Assembly: GCA_948567375.1 (NCBI GenBank)
Contig: OX419755.1
Span: 19,670,517 to 19,734,516, forward strand
Direction: 5' to 3'
Length of the DNA: 64,000 nucleotides
From: Lunularia cruciata
Taxonomy: Eukaryota > Streptophyta > Marchantiopsida > Lunulariales > Lunulariaceae
The notes below the pieces were generated by a model. The model did not search any database. It was not told the DNA's origin and saw only the letters and a program-made list of their open reading frames with translations. The position numbers and the translations under genes were made by a program. This document shows, piece by piece, positions 42,790 to 54,650 of this stretch (within the stretch, counting starts at the first letter, position 1; every line of letters begins with the position of its first letter).

Positions 42790-43238
42790 TGTCACGCCAT
42801 TTGTAGTTCCGCATCTAGATGCTCGGACACTGGAGTTCCAGTGATGGTAGTTAGAGTTATTCTAGCTGTTTCTCAAGGACTACTTTCCGACGGTTAGATT
42901 TCGTGTTCGGGGTACTGACTTCACGGTGGGGCCCACCGTCACTTTGCACCGTTTGCACCGTCGAGTGTGCCGTCAGCGGGACCGTTAGGGTTTCAGGGCT
43001 AGCTCGAGTCCAGGGGGTATAGTTTCGAAGTGAGCTCCAGAGAGCTCACTTCTCTGATGTTGAGCCTTCGAGTTCCTGGCTATGGTGGACAGAGGCCGGC
43101 GAGCGTCACCTGGATTCTCTATGCTTGAGTGGGTGTGGCTTGACTGTAATCAGTGCCCAGTTGTTGGCAGTTTATAGAGTGACAGATCAAGTACTGATCT
43201 GAGTTGAGTTGAGTTGAGAATGTTAAGCAATCTGATTA
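42790..43238 (+). repeat. Terminal segment B, right copy
   Basis: TGTCACGCC start, 449 bp, direct repeat of 33,409-33,857. The left copy has A or T at all five differences, so this copy is the less eroded one. Confidence 0.92.
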
Positions 43239-43344
43239 TTGTGGCACTTTAGAGTCTATGTATGACTTATGTGTGAGTTGTGCTTTTATAGTGTATGATG
43301 TTGACAGCGATGTATGTTGTGTAGCAATGTATATACGCACGACA
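43239..43344 (+). repeat. Terminal segment A, outer copy
   Basis: Second copy of the 106-bp segment, ending CGCACGACA directly at the right ATTA target duplication (43,345-43,348). Confidence 0.92.
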
Positions 43345-43430
43345 ATTATTATGGTAAAAAAGAGACAATTTGTCTTTGAGGCCATTTGGCTTTGAAGTAG
43401 AGGATTGTCTTCCATCCTTTATCTTTTAAC
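43345..43430 (+). repeat. Host DNA resumed after insertion
   Basis: Starts with the ATTA duplication and continues the locally duplicated unit interrupted at 33,408 (words AAGAGACAA and AGTAGAGGAT). Confidence 0.7.
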
Positions 43431-43496
43431 TTTGATTAGAAATTTTGGGTCTTCCCTGACTGACTTGCTTCCTTGATGGACTTGATATAAAGTTGG

Positions 43497-43680
43497 CTTT
43501 ATATTCTCTTCTAATATATCCATCCATTTCTTGTATCATTAAAATATACTTTATACTTCTACTCTTTTCTTCTAATGGATTCATCCATTTTTGGTACTAT
43601 TAAAATATATCTTTATAGTATACTTTATATTCTCTTTTAATGGATCCATCCATTCTTTGTACTATTAATATATCTCTTTG
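43497..43680 (+). repeat. Three-unit tandem repeat (~60-70 bp)
   Basis: Units share TTATATTCTCTT, CTAATGGATCCATCCATT and TACTATTAAAATAT with small differences. No function inferred. Confidence 0.75.
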
Positions 43681-44214
43681 TTTTGGCTTTAGCATAAGTA
43701 CCTGGTCTTAGATCTTAATTCAACTTCGCATTAAAGCGTTCTGACTCACACTCACACTAGTTACTTTCTCATGAGTGATGAGTTTATTCTTAAGTTTGGT
43801 CTCTTAATCTTGCATCTTTGTTATTCTCACCTGTGAAGGTGGTATTACCTCATGAAACAATGATACATCTAACCTTTTGCATTTATACAAGATAGATATT
43901 AATTAATGGAGCAAGATACATATGACCTGCTGCATTTGTAGAATTGTGTCTTGTTGCACTTTTAGAATATAAGAGATTGCTACAAACAGTGCTATTAAAG
44001 ATATGAATTTTGCGGTAGCATAAGTGAATGTATCTTTCTTAAGGAAAGAGATTTGGTTTGTATCGGAAGCAACATGGTTAAGGCAGACTTGTATATTTCC
44101 GTTAACTCAAAGCAAAGCTGTTAAAGTGTATATCTTCTCTTTGTTTGCATCATGGTGCACTGTGAAAACTTCCATTTCTTTAATTACACGAGATGTCAAG
44201 CCCAATAGTCAGAC

Positions 44215-44475
44215 TTGAAATCTCTATGTGGTGTGATGGTATACTTAGAAAGTAAATCTCACATACATATACAACGTAATGAATTAGAGAACCCGTTGTA
44301 AACAACCCGATTCCATATCCTCGTCTGACATGGAAATCTCTCAACCAAGGAATCTCTATGTGATGTGATGGTATAGTTTGAAATATATTCTAATATATAC
44401 AAATTACATAATGGAATACAGAACCTGTTGCGAACAACCCGGTTCCATACCATACCGGTCTGACATGGACTCACC
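44215..44475 (+). repeat. Two-unit tandem repeat (~125 bp)
   Basis: Units at about 44,218-44,333 and 44,348-44,470 share AATCTCTATGTG, TGTGATGGTATA, AACAACCCG, TTCCATA and GTCTGACATGG. The remainder of 43,681-44,214 holds nothing recognised. Confidence 0.7.
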
Positions 44476-44549
44476 CTCAAATACGACGGTAACGTAGTAA
44501 CGATCGTCAGAACAAATCAGAACAACGTCATGAGTCTATAAACACTACA

Positions 44550-47500
44550 AATCACATTAATAATGAAGAAGAGTTGTCATAGTAAGTTTGCGCAATAACA
44601 TCCACGTTTTCGTCAGTGTCCCGCTGTATACAGTGCCAGTATTTCTCAATCCGAGTTTCTGTTATTTTGCTCATGACTGTCAGATTTGTATTCCTTAGCC
44701 CATGAGTGGCAAGGCAACCTCGGTTCTTCTTGAGATTGGTTCCTAAGAAAATGAACTCTGCAGAATGACGGGTAGAGAGGCCAGTATTAGAAGTAGCCTT
44801 CCTTTGACAAGAAAATAAGAAGCATTCGTTATCTGATAAGTAGTACACACCGGAATGGGAAAAGAGGAAAACTCGGCATTCAGGTGGCAAGGTGGCATCT
44901 TCTCCCCACTCGTATTCCAACCAAATGAGTCCAGTAGTCGAAGATTTTGCCGACCAGAGATGCACAATTCAAGCTTTCCGGTGGAGGTCGTTGGCGCAAA
45001 ACTTTCACTTTCAGATCCTTCTCTGCAATTGCTAGTCGGATGCGGATTAGCTGTAAACAAAAGTATAATTCGAACGCAACACACACCTAAATGGACAGTC
45101 TCTCTGTACGTTTTCACGAAGTGTGCTGTTTCTGACGTTGTTGATGAAGTTTCCTGAAATAATATTGAATGATAACCATTGAGTTCTTTTGAACATCCTT
45201 AGTAGAATAACCCCAACCATGTCTACAAGGAGCCACAAGTTCCGTAAAATAACATTAAAATAGGACATACTGGAGCGACTTGCCTCCTGGTCATGAGAAG
45301 TGATATTATGATAAAAATCAAGGTCGTCCAGTAACAACTGATTTGATAAAGTGTGAACCACGTGTTCTGCCCTTCTCTTTGCCCAGAGCTACAAGAGGAG
45401 CATGCGTTTTCACGAACTAATACCGCTGTCTTTGAACATCAGTTGATTCTTCCTTGATAAGAGCTCTTGTTCAGCTCATCACCATACAATATCCCCAACT
45501 CAGTCCAAAGACTTCCGTCACAGCAAAACACGAAATCCAAGAAAGCTTCTTGAACGCGTTTGCTCAAGTTATTGTAACTAAACTCCCAGCTTCTTTGAAG
45601 ACGATCCTCCGGTTTATCTTCTACCGAACTCCATTCTGTGTTGCTTGTATTGCCGCGTCCCAGGTTGTTTTCCACTTGATCTTCGGGTCCCTGGCCCAAA
45701 TTGTTGGCATTTACACTTGAACCAACACCTTCTAAAACCAACGGGAAGGCTCTAGAACTCTCTGCACTTCATCCGGCGTGATTGGTGTACCAGGAGAAAA
45801 TCCAGTCCCTTCAAAACCGAAAAACGTGCTTATAGATAAATATTCTTGCCGCTGAGGCATTGAGCTCCTTCATTACACACAGCTCCACATCCGGGAATCC
45901 CATTCGATGCAGCTTCACCCATATCTTTGAGAATCTAGTTGCATAGCAGACAACTCCCTTGAGCAAACGTTTTGCCTATATCATCAGGAAGAAGAGCCTT
46001 TTTTCATCATCGTCCTTACTGTTGTCGACAAAGAGGAGAAAAAGGACTCTTTACTCGTTTCTTTTCCTTCAAAGTTTTATTAAGTAGTGCTTTGTACTGG
46101 AAAGGATCGTTCGTAGTGGTGGATGATATGACATCTAACATTTGCTCTTGCAACTTCCCAATCGGCTTGCGAGCCTTTCAGACAATGCCTCTATCGAGGG
46201 AGCATCACAAATGTTTGTGGAGACCACCTTCCATTTCAAGGTTCTTACTTAAGAAAAACGCAAGAGTAGATTTTCCTATCCGTCCCATTCCATGTAAGAC
46301 CACCGCACTTGTTCCAGCACCTACTCCCTGCTGACGTGAAAACTCACGCATGATGTCGTCAATCGGTTCTCCAATCCAACAGCAAAAACGACTAAAACAT
46401 ATAAGCACCTCGAGTTTGTTCTTAAGCTGGGTACATTCGGAGGGAAAACTGTAAGCGATACTATGAAGCGTCACTTGAGTGGAACCAAGATAGACGCAAT
46501 TGACAGGTGAATTCAGAAACCCGACTCACAAGGATCGCTATCTTTCTTCGCTTTCAGCTCCTTCAGATTTGATGCTGCTGTAAACTCCAGCGGCGATTGC
46601 ATGAAGAAACCGAACGCGGATGACTTCTCACAACTTGGGTTGTTTACATGAAGAAACAAAAAGCGATGACATCTTATAACTTGGTTTGTTTACAATTTTG
46701 ATGGTCTCCTCAACCATAAGAAACGTATCAGTGTCATAATTCATCGCATCTTCCGTGACACGGATATACTACTCCAATCACAAAATCACCAACCACCAGA
46801 TCTTTATCAGTGATGACTGGTGTTAGGCGTTTACCAACAAGCAGACGACAAAGCAATTAAACTGGTTTCTTGTCTCACCTCTTGGTCTTTACTTGCTGGT
46901 GCTATTCCTCTGGTCTTCCACCATTTTTTCCTCCGTTACTGAATTGTTGTTTGTTTCCGCTGTTTGTGGACTGAAAACCTTCCAGTTTGATACAAGTTCG
47001 CCCTTGTTTTGCGAACTTCACCATCCTAAGCAAACCTTTATGGGGTGGTGTTCCAGATTATAACACTCCCTTCAAATTTTCCAGAAACGCTATGAACTTC
47101 ACTCCTTTACACGAATCCGTCGACAGGGACACCAGATTTCTGCTTTTCCTTCCCCTTGTACAAAGATATGTTGTACTGAAGATACTGGCACAATCTTTTG
47201 ATACCTATGCAGCCAACTTTATGCCCGATCAATGACAGTGGATAACCCTTCTGCCCAATATTTCCACTCTCAATTGAACTCCATGATAAGATTTCTGACA
47301 TTGTCCCCATTCTAAACATGCCATGATCCCCTTCTACACGGTACTTGACGCTTGAATGCATGAGTAAATGCGTGATTTTGAGAAATTCTCCAATTTGGGA
47401 ATCCATGTTGCTGGCCATAGTTCACCATTAGTCATCCACGCCATCTTGTACATCTCCTTGTCGTCTCCTTTAAATACTCCGTGAAAGAAGACAAGCTCTG

Positions 47501-47560
47501 TGCCTAGTTCTTCCTCTCCTTGTCAGTCTTGTACATGAGGTACACCGCTGCATCCAACAA
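44550..47560 (-). pseudogene. Alpha/beta-hydrolase-NB-ARC (HNL-type) resistance-like pseudogene
   Basis: Minus strand. Hydrolase part: ELVFFHGVFKG (near 47,490), ELWPATWIPKLENFSKSRI (near 47,400), GQKGYPLSLIGHKVGC (near 47,210, the GHSxG elbow with Lys in place of the Ser nucleophile), KFEGSVIIWNTTP (near 47,060). NB-ARC part: P-loop HGMGRIGKST (near 46,290), a kinase-2-like LFVDNSKDDD (near 46,020), a GLPL-like PLVLEGVGS and a SYNNLSKRVQEAFLDF motif (45,560-45,610). This domain pair is the HNL class of non-flowering plants. Frameshifts (near 47,345) and stops throughout show decay, though some breaks might be introns. No clear LRRs; 44,552-44,965 is open but unrecognised. Confidence 0.75.
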
Positions 47561-48700
47561 ACAAAAGTGGAAACTTAAATTTCACGATTGCGCTTTTTAG
47601 GACGATTAACCATACTAGGGGTTCTCAAATAATAGTCGGAAAGTGCTGCAAGAATGAGCAGCTTGGATACCCTTGGGCTAACATCCAGCTCTAGATCTTC
47701 TACTTTCATGAATTCCAGATGTCTATCAGACCCTATTGACGGAGCTAGTCAAAATATTGGAAGAGAGTGTCTTCAATGGAACAAGACAGCTTAGTTCAAA
47801 ACGAAGAGGACTTAACTTCCTCATAAACACTATATCTCTGTACCGTATAATCCATAACGAAGTCGAACGGTCGGGGAATGAGTTTGACCTGAGTCATGAT
47901 GCACAAGCTTCTGGTGCTCTTCGCTGCCTTCCTAATCCCACGTTCTAAACCTGCGGATGCGCTTCAATGCGGACGACTATGATAAGTTCTCTCGACAAAA
48001 CGAAGATCGCCTCATTGACGCCTAAGAGACGGATGTTGCGGGCTTCCCCTAATGTACTGCATACTTCTTGACCTAGAGACATATCTCAGGCTTCCCACTT
48101 TCACCCAGACAGTCCTTCAAGGAGGAAGCAGATCCCATGAGAGGGCGACGGTCGCCATCGGACAAATTTGCCACCCCGCGTCCAAGTCTCAGCAAGTAGC
48201 AGACCTCCATAGCTTTTCACAAATGCTTTCATTGTCCGTTAATTACAGTGACCACTCAAAGTTGATAATCGATCCAGAATCAAATGGGAAACTCAGCCAT
48301 TTGCTGATCAAATTTTGAACTTCAGTGTGTTCAAACAACCGAGTTCACTCACGAGTAAAGCAAACGGAGGTTTAATCTCCCCTCATCCAAATCTCGCTCC
48401 TCCTGGACATTGCGTGGTAGTCAGATAGAGAAGAAGTGAATCATTCTACGTTATTCAGCAACAAGCGAACGACAGAAATTGATTCGCGTCGCACTCATCA
48501 GAAGTCGAGAAAAGGGAACTGTCCTCACGGGGTGTAAATCCAGAACAAAGATTTGGTAGTCCTGTCGTACTTTCGACACTTACCTGCAACCTCATTGCTT
48601 GAGGATGCAACCGGGAGATTGCTACTGCGATTCCATGTTCATGAACTGCAGTAGTTTGCTCCATGAACTACAGTATATTGCTGCTCTGCCCTTGCTGTCT
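47561..48700 (-). other. Gene-like DNA upstream of HNL pseudogene
   Basis: Balanced base composition continues to about 48,700. Open minus-strand pieces such as 48,455-48,664 (starting MEQTTAVHEHG) and others in shifted frames might be 5' exons of the HNL gene or its leader. No domain recognised. Confidence 0.3.
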
Positions 48701-50881
48701 ACAATACACAATTAAATGAATATAGAGAATCTACAATGCACCATTAAATAAAATAGAGAATACTTAACGTTAAACTATATTGACATCGCTATATATCATA
48801 TGTCAAAAATTAGTTATAATCTATAAAAGGGAGATATTTCTCCCTTCTTTCACTTCTAAATTTATTGCTGTTTCCTACTGGTCTACGATCCAAATTTATC
48901 AACTTGGTTGACTATACTATAGGCTTCTTCCATCTGGTGGTGGCTTCAAATCCGCAACTTATTAGAACAAGTATTTATCCTATATGTTTGCTTCTCATCT
49001 TTACAAGTATGAACTTTACCTTAGAAAGTGGACAATAATAAGTAAAGAGGCATTAAGCTCACTCATTTCATGATCACTTAGTCTAATGCCACTTCTAGTT
49101 ATCCAGTAAATAACGTTACGTTTAATTATATTGTCCTGAACCATGGAGATAATAAGGAATAAGGTTCATAAAGATTTAATTTTGTTATCTTACGCAAAGA
49201 CAAGACAAAATGGATATTTAAATTTAGCAATGTCAATTAATAATCAAGAATATTATGCAATAAAAATAATTTACTAAACTAAAATCTTATGCAGTGAGAT
49301 GAACAAGAAATCTATCATCAAGATATTTTCTTGAATGATATACTTCTACTTCTATGATGATGGCCAAGAGTCCATTTCAAGAAGTTAATATCATTACCTT
49401 GTCCTTTCAATTTATTCATAACATAGGCACTAACTTAATTTACCTCTTTGTGGTAGAAGTCAACTTGAACAGAAGTATACATTTAAAGTCATGGTGGGTA
49501 TATATAACTTTTCACTTTTCAACAATTAACTCTCCAATAAGAGAATTATATTTGATTAAAAACTTATGCTATAGATTTGCAAATGAGAGAGAGGATGACC
49601 ACATAGAAAAGATGAAGGATGGAAAGACCCCATCAAGCCGTACAAGAGAGAGATGAAAAGGTAAAATGGGGGTAAGCTCCAATAGAGTCTATATGAGAAA
49701 TATGCCCCACTACACCTAAAATATCCGAGCTATGCAAGTTGTGTGGTCTAAAAACAACTGGAGCATCCAAAGAAGCATCACCTAGTGTGATTGCTCTCCT
49801 ATGGATTGCACCAGCCACTACACTCTATAGAGCAATGTACACACACTGTCTAAAATATGCTACAATAATACTGCAATAATGCAACTCCGCCAGATTTATC
49901 TCTAACTAGTCGTGTTTAACTTAAGAGAGCCTAACAAGGGTTATAAAGGCTACCTTAGGGTCAATTGGTGGTGCTAAGGGTGTTTAAGCCTACAAAATTT
50001 GAAGTCACGTATGTTACCAATTTAAATTTAAAGGATAAAGTTGGATTTGAAAAAATAGTAAACAAAGTAATTGATTACTTCCAACTAGATAAAAGATGAT
50101 TTACTCTCTTCACCCAAGTCTATAGAATAGGTTCTATAATATGCAATACTCTATACTATAACAAGTATGGTAGTTCATTCAAGAAAATCCTATATAAGAG
50201 AACCAATTACAACCTACTATAACTAAAGCTTGTCAACCTTGCCAAGAATGTCTTGAAATTTGAGTATATGTTAGAATTAAAATTTACAAAACTAAAATTG
50301 TACTCAATTTCAATTGATTCTTTGTCTTTTTTTTGTTAAACTCAATAAATAAACTGCAAAACTGCAATTTATTCAAATTGAAACAATTTTTTACCAGCTA
50401 ACTATATTAAAAAATTTCACCAAAATTTAGAAAAAATTCAGATAATTGTATAGAAAAATTTCAAATAATTTTATATTTATAGATCTCATTTAAAACTTTA
50501 GATATGAATTTTTTGCAAACGTAGCTTAGTAGTCTTAAGATCCTTATTTATTTATAATTTAAGTTATCATCTCTTGTATAAAAATAATGTTTTTCAAGAA
50601 TGGATAATAAGGTTAACATATTAGTGTAATATATAGAAGAAACATGTCTTATTCAAAACTTGAACATAAAGTATATATTATTTTAGTACATACAATAACT
50701 ATATTTGCATGAGAGAAAAGGATAGTATAAGTTAAGTTTAAATCTAGCCTTTTGTTTCTAAAAAAAGGTTACAATTTGGAATCTATAACTCTAAGTTTAT
50801 TTTATTTTATTTTCATCCTTGGAAATTTTGACTAATTTCAAATCTTCTTGAATCCAATTACACAACAAAAATTTTATCTAT
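48701..50881. other. AT-rich spacer, nothing recognised
   Basis: Very AT-rich. Short open stretches at 49,354-49,656 (plus) and 49,633-49,818 (minus) lack recognisable similarity. Confidence 0.45.
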
Positions 50882-51480
50882 TGTAATACCATTAGCTAGA
50901 TATATTATCTAGAGGTGGAAATTGGTTTGGTAAAATCTTTTGGGATGTTTTATACAATGGTCTAAGTATATCATGTAGAGGTTTCATCACAAGATTATTT
51001 CTATTAATAGGGCATGAAAATACCTTGAAAATTGTATGGCTTATTTTGGAGGTCTAAACAAATGAATTAGGCTTTAATAAACAAAAAATCCCCTCCTCCA
51101 AATGAAATGCCCTTGCCTTTTGGCCCTTTGTTTGTCTCATCAGGCACTTTTCAACACTACCTTATCCATATTATTTTGAGTTTCCTATAGTAAGATTCAC
51201 TAAATATTCCCTTTGGTCTAACTTCTTTGACCAACCAAATGGGACAAGGATCAACATGTCACCAATCCATGCAGCTAATCTAAGGGTGGAGCTTGTAGAC
51301 ATGTCACCAACCCATGTATTTGATCCAAGGGTGTAGCTTCTTTTTGAAGGGATCCTCCTTGTTATATAATAAAGACAGTGCTTCTTTGGGGCATTAGAGT
51401 ATTGAGGAATGAAACCTTGTGTTTCTGTTGTGTTTCTTTTCTTGTGTTTCTCTTGGGGTTTCTTTTGTTTTTTATAAACA
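50882..51480 (+). repeat. LTR-like repeat family 2, copy d
   Basis: Starts TGTAATACCATTAGCTAGA and runs through the conserved TTATCTAGAGGTGG segment to the TTCTTTGGGGCAT region shared by copies a-c. The most complete-looking plus-orientation member. Confidence 0.7.
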
Positions 51481-53099
51481 ATGTGTAATGCTAAAGTTGA
51501 GGCATATGAGTACTAGGAGGATTATTGTAGTTTCCAATATTGTAGGGACTTAATGTTTATCAAAATTAGGTAAAACAATAAGAATTGGTAGTTCTTGAGG
51601 ATATGCATTAGAAATGACTAGAAGATGAAAGAAAGTTTCACCATGGTCAATTCTTTATTATTTCTTATTTAACCTATTGGTTGGGATTGTTCCCAAAAGA
51701 ATGTAGTGTCACCCCAAGTGTTGTATTACAAAAAGTGAAATTGAAAATCACTTTTAATATAGATTCTTTCTTTGTTATTCATGAAGTTGATGACTCATTT
51801 GTCACAAAGTTCACTTTGCTTTAAAATTCACTCCATGCTAAAGGTACGACTAGCCAATAGTCATTAATGCTTAAACTTTGTTAACGCTTCAGACTTTGTT
51901 AGCATCACAACTATCATGAATGTACTAGATATTGTTAAAGCCACAAGTGTCATGCATAAGCCAACATTAATTCCTACTTCTTGAGTAGTTTCATCATGAA
52001 GATCTTAACACTTTGATGACTACAACTATAAAATTGCATAGTTCCCAAGAGGTACAACTTTGAGGGCATTATGGATTGATTGTATTGCCTAGCTTTTCAT
52101 TATTGGAATACTTCACAAAACTCTTGATCTTTCTTAACCACTAACTCCATTTTCTTGATCATTTAAAACCTAAAGATCCAACATCCAAATAGGTGCAAAT
52201 GATTCTCTTCACTCAAGCACTTGTGTTCCTACTTCAAGTTTCTTCACTAGTACTCAACCAAGCAAATAATCCATCATGTAGAATGTAAATAACACACAGG
52301 TCATAAAAACACAGAAAATCATAGAGGTCTTTGAGTAAAAAGATTTGTTTCTAAAACTTGATTTAATAGGTGAACAAAATGAACTTAATTTGCACTGCGC
52401 TAAAGCACTTTATTATATTCTTACTCTATTGCCAAAGAAATCCAATGGCTATGATCTATCAAAAATCTCTTAATTACATGTGCATCATTCATTGCAAATC
52501 TATTTGGTTATCTTTTCTTATCCTAATCTAACTTAATAAGGACCTGCCTAAGTAGCATGCTAGATCATCTCTCCATTTTTATCTTCTCTTTCTAATTGAC
52601 CATTGGTTGATTATCACAAAAGCTTTGGCTATAAAATTGACCAATCCCAAAAATTGTCATGAGTTTGTAATATACAATTACAAAGATCTTCAGCTTTAAA
52701 AGTTTCATCTTTGACCTAATAGGATGATGATCATTCTAAATTTAGACTATTTTACAATTTGTAATCTTATAAATCTTTACACTACCATGATGGACTACTT
52801 TTGCCTTTACACATCCTCATGAGTAGTTCCACTTTCCTCTTGTAATCTATGAACTCAAGGAGCATCATCTTCAGCATATCTTTGAACTTTTGGTTTGTGT
52901 GCCTCTTAAGCTAAATGAATATGTGTGCAAGTTGTTTGTTGTTGTAAACCTATACCTCCAACACATGAGTTTGGATCTTTAGGTCATGTATTTTAACTCA
53001 ATGAGAGAGGGTCTTTGCTAGTTTCTACCCCGTAGACATCCATCAAATATATTTCTGAAACCCCCTAATGAATGTACAAAAAGTTGTATTTGGGTTTAC

Positions 53100-54650
53100 C
53101 CTATTTGCGAGTTCCTCCGAAGTGAGGTCCATTAGCCTAGAAATTTAGGTGTGGTTGTCAAAGTGAAGAACAAACTCTGTTCTTCCACTTCCCTCTCCTT
53201 GGGTCTAACTTCATTGTGTTACCTTGCTTTTGGTGCCTTCAATTGCACTTCAACAAGTGGTAAGTCTTTAGGAATTGGCTCCAAGTGAGAGTGCTTCTTT
53301 GGAACTTTCAACACATGCACTTCTTGGTCTCTATCTCCTTCATCTTCTTCTAACAATGCATGAACTTCTTCTTCATTCTCTAACTTAGTTTCAGAAGCCC
53401 TCTCATTTTTCCCATTTCTTCTTTGAATTCAACCAATACTTCTTCCTTTGTTTCTTTTGCCTCTTCCTCTTCATTGGATTCTATGATGGTGATCAGTTTT
53501 TGCTTCTTGGCAATCAATCTTAGAGGTTCCATCTTGGTAAGTTAGTAGGATTGCCTTGTTCTCTTCCCTCCAGATCTCTTGGGTGCCTTGTACTTGCCAC
53601 TCTTTGCACATAGACCATCCCTATGTTGCACTTTCTTCATCTCTTTCATACCCTCTACATCCAACATTATGCAGTAAAGAATATGATAATAGTGATATGG
53701 AAACATGCCCTTCTCTTTGTTTTCCAATAAGTTCATACTAATATACAAGTGAATCAAGAATGGAATATTGTAATAGGATTTGGGTTTGTAAAAGGTTGTG
53801 AAGAATTGGGTCAGATATTGAGTGAAAATATTTGCCCAATTTATAGAAGTTCCTAAGAAAACATGTTCAAAGAAGGTCATTATGGCATATGAGAGGTAAG
53901 TTGTTCAAAGAGGTTTGAAGATCTTCATTAAAGCTCCTACAAGAGCTATGTGTGCAAGGTCCTTGTAGTTTTGTACATTCCATCCACTAAACGATTCCTC
54001 TTGGCAACAAAGGAGTAATCAATCTAGTCTTGCATGGGTTGGCTCAATGTTCCAAAAACTTTTTGCTATTGTGATACCAAACTTGGGCCCAACATCCTTC
54101 CTCAACACTTGTCTCCAATGGACCTTTGTCCATGACTTAAATTTGCCCAAATTTGGCATGGAAATAATCACTTCATCCCTTTGATCTTGATACCTATGGG
54201 TCTCAAAATATATTCCTAATTCTAAAGGAAGAAGGTCAAATTGAATTTCTTGATCATCACTCTTTGCACCTGCATCTCATAAGGGTTGATGGAGGGTTTC
54301 TTCAAGTTGAGGGACCTTTTCTTTGGTAGGTTCACCATCCTTTCTAAGTCACTTAGTTCTCTATGCTCACTAAATATACTCAATTCACAAAGAGATTTGT
54401 ACTCTCTTCTTAAAATTTCACTCATATTTCTTGGGATCCTAAATTCTTCAATGATCATTGAAGATGGAGCTTCTTTCAAATGAATGACTTCAACACATAG
54501 CTTTTGTACTGCCTCATTAACTAGGGTATCAAAATGGTCTTGATTGTTAAGATATTTTATCTTCCTACTCATAAAAATTCTTGATTTGAAGCCTATCCTT
54601 GGTCATGAGAATTGAACACCCATCTGAATCTTGAATGAGATTTCCATGAT
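53100..54650 (-). pseudogene. Unrecognised decayed protein gene, probably TE-linked
   Basis: Minus-strand frames connect into a long region. A charged N-terminal part (54,222-54,572, with IIEEFRIPRNMSEILRREY) is followed in another frame by a run from about 54,240 to 53,540 with only one stop, containing SWTKVHWRQVLRKD and then MTFFEHVFLGTSINWANIF. A Lys/Glu-rich tail follows below 53,540. I cannot name the family. Its isolation in repeat-rich DNA suggests a transposon-encoded protein. 51,481-53,099 holds nothing recognised. Confidence 0.4.

Larger units (their letters stand above)
33409..43344 (+). mobile_element. Ty3/gypsy-type element with captured DNA methyltransferase
   Basis: A 9.9-kb insertion flanked by ATTA. 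Order: terminal segment B (449 bp), leader (about 1.25 kb), one reading frame 35,113-42,513 for gag, protease, DNMT3-type methyltransferase, RT/RNase H, integrase and PHD-like finger, a purine tract (42,671-42,681), segment A (106 bp), GC, a second B, and a second A. The two B copies differ at 5 of 449 positions and the two A copies at 1 of 106, so insertion is recent compared with its neighbours. GC content and intactness are much higher than in surrounding DNA. Premature stops and an integrase active-site change make this copy non-autonomous. Confidence 0.9.

Noticed and set aside
44855..45157. Plus-strand reading frames in the HNL region as genes
   Set aside because: The recognisable domains are on the minus strand; the plus frames lack any known motif.
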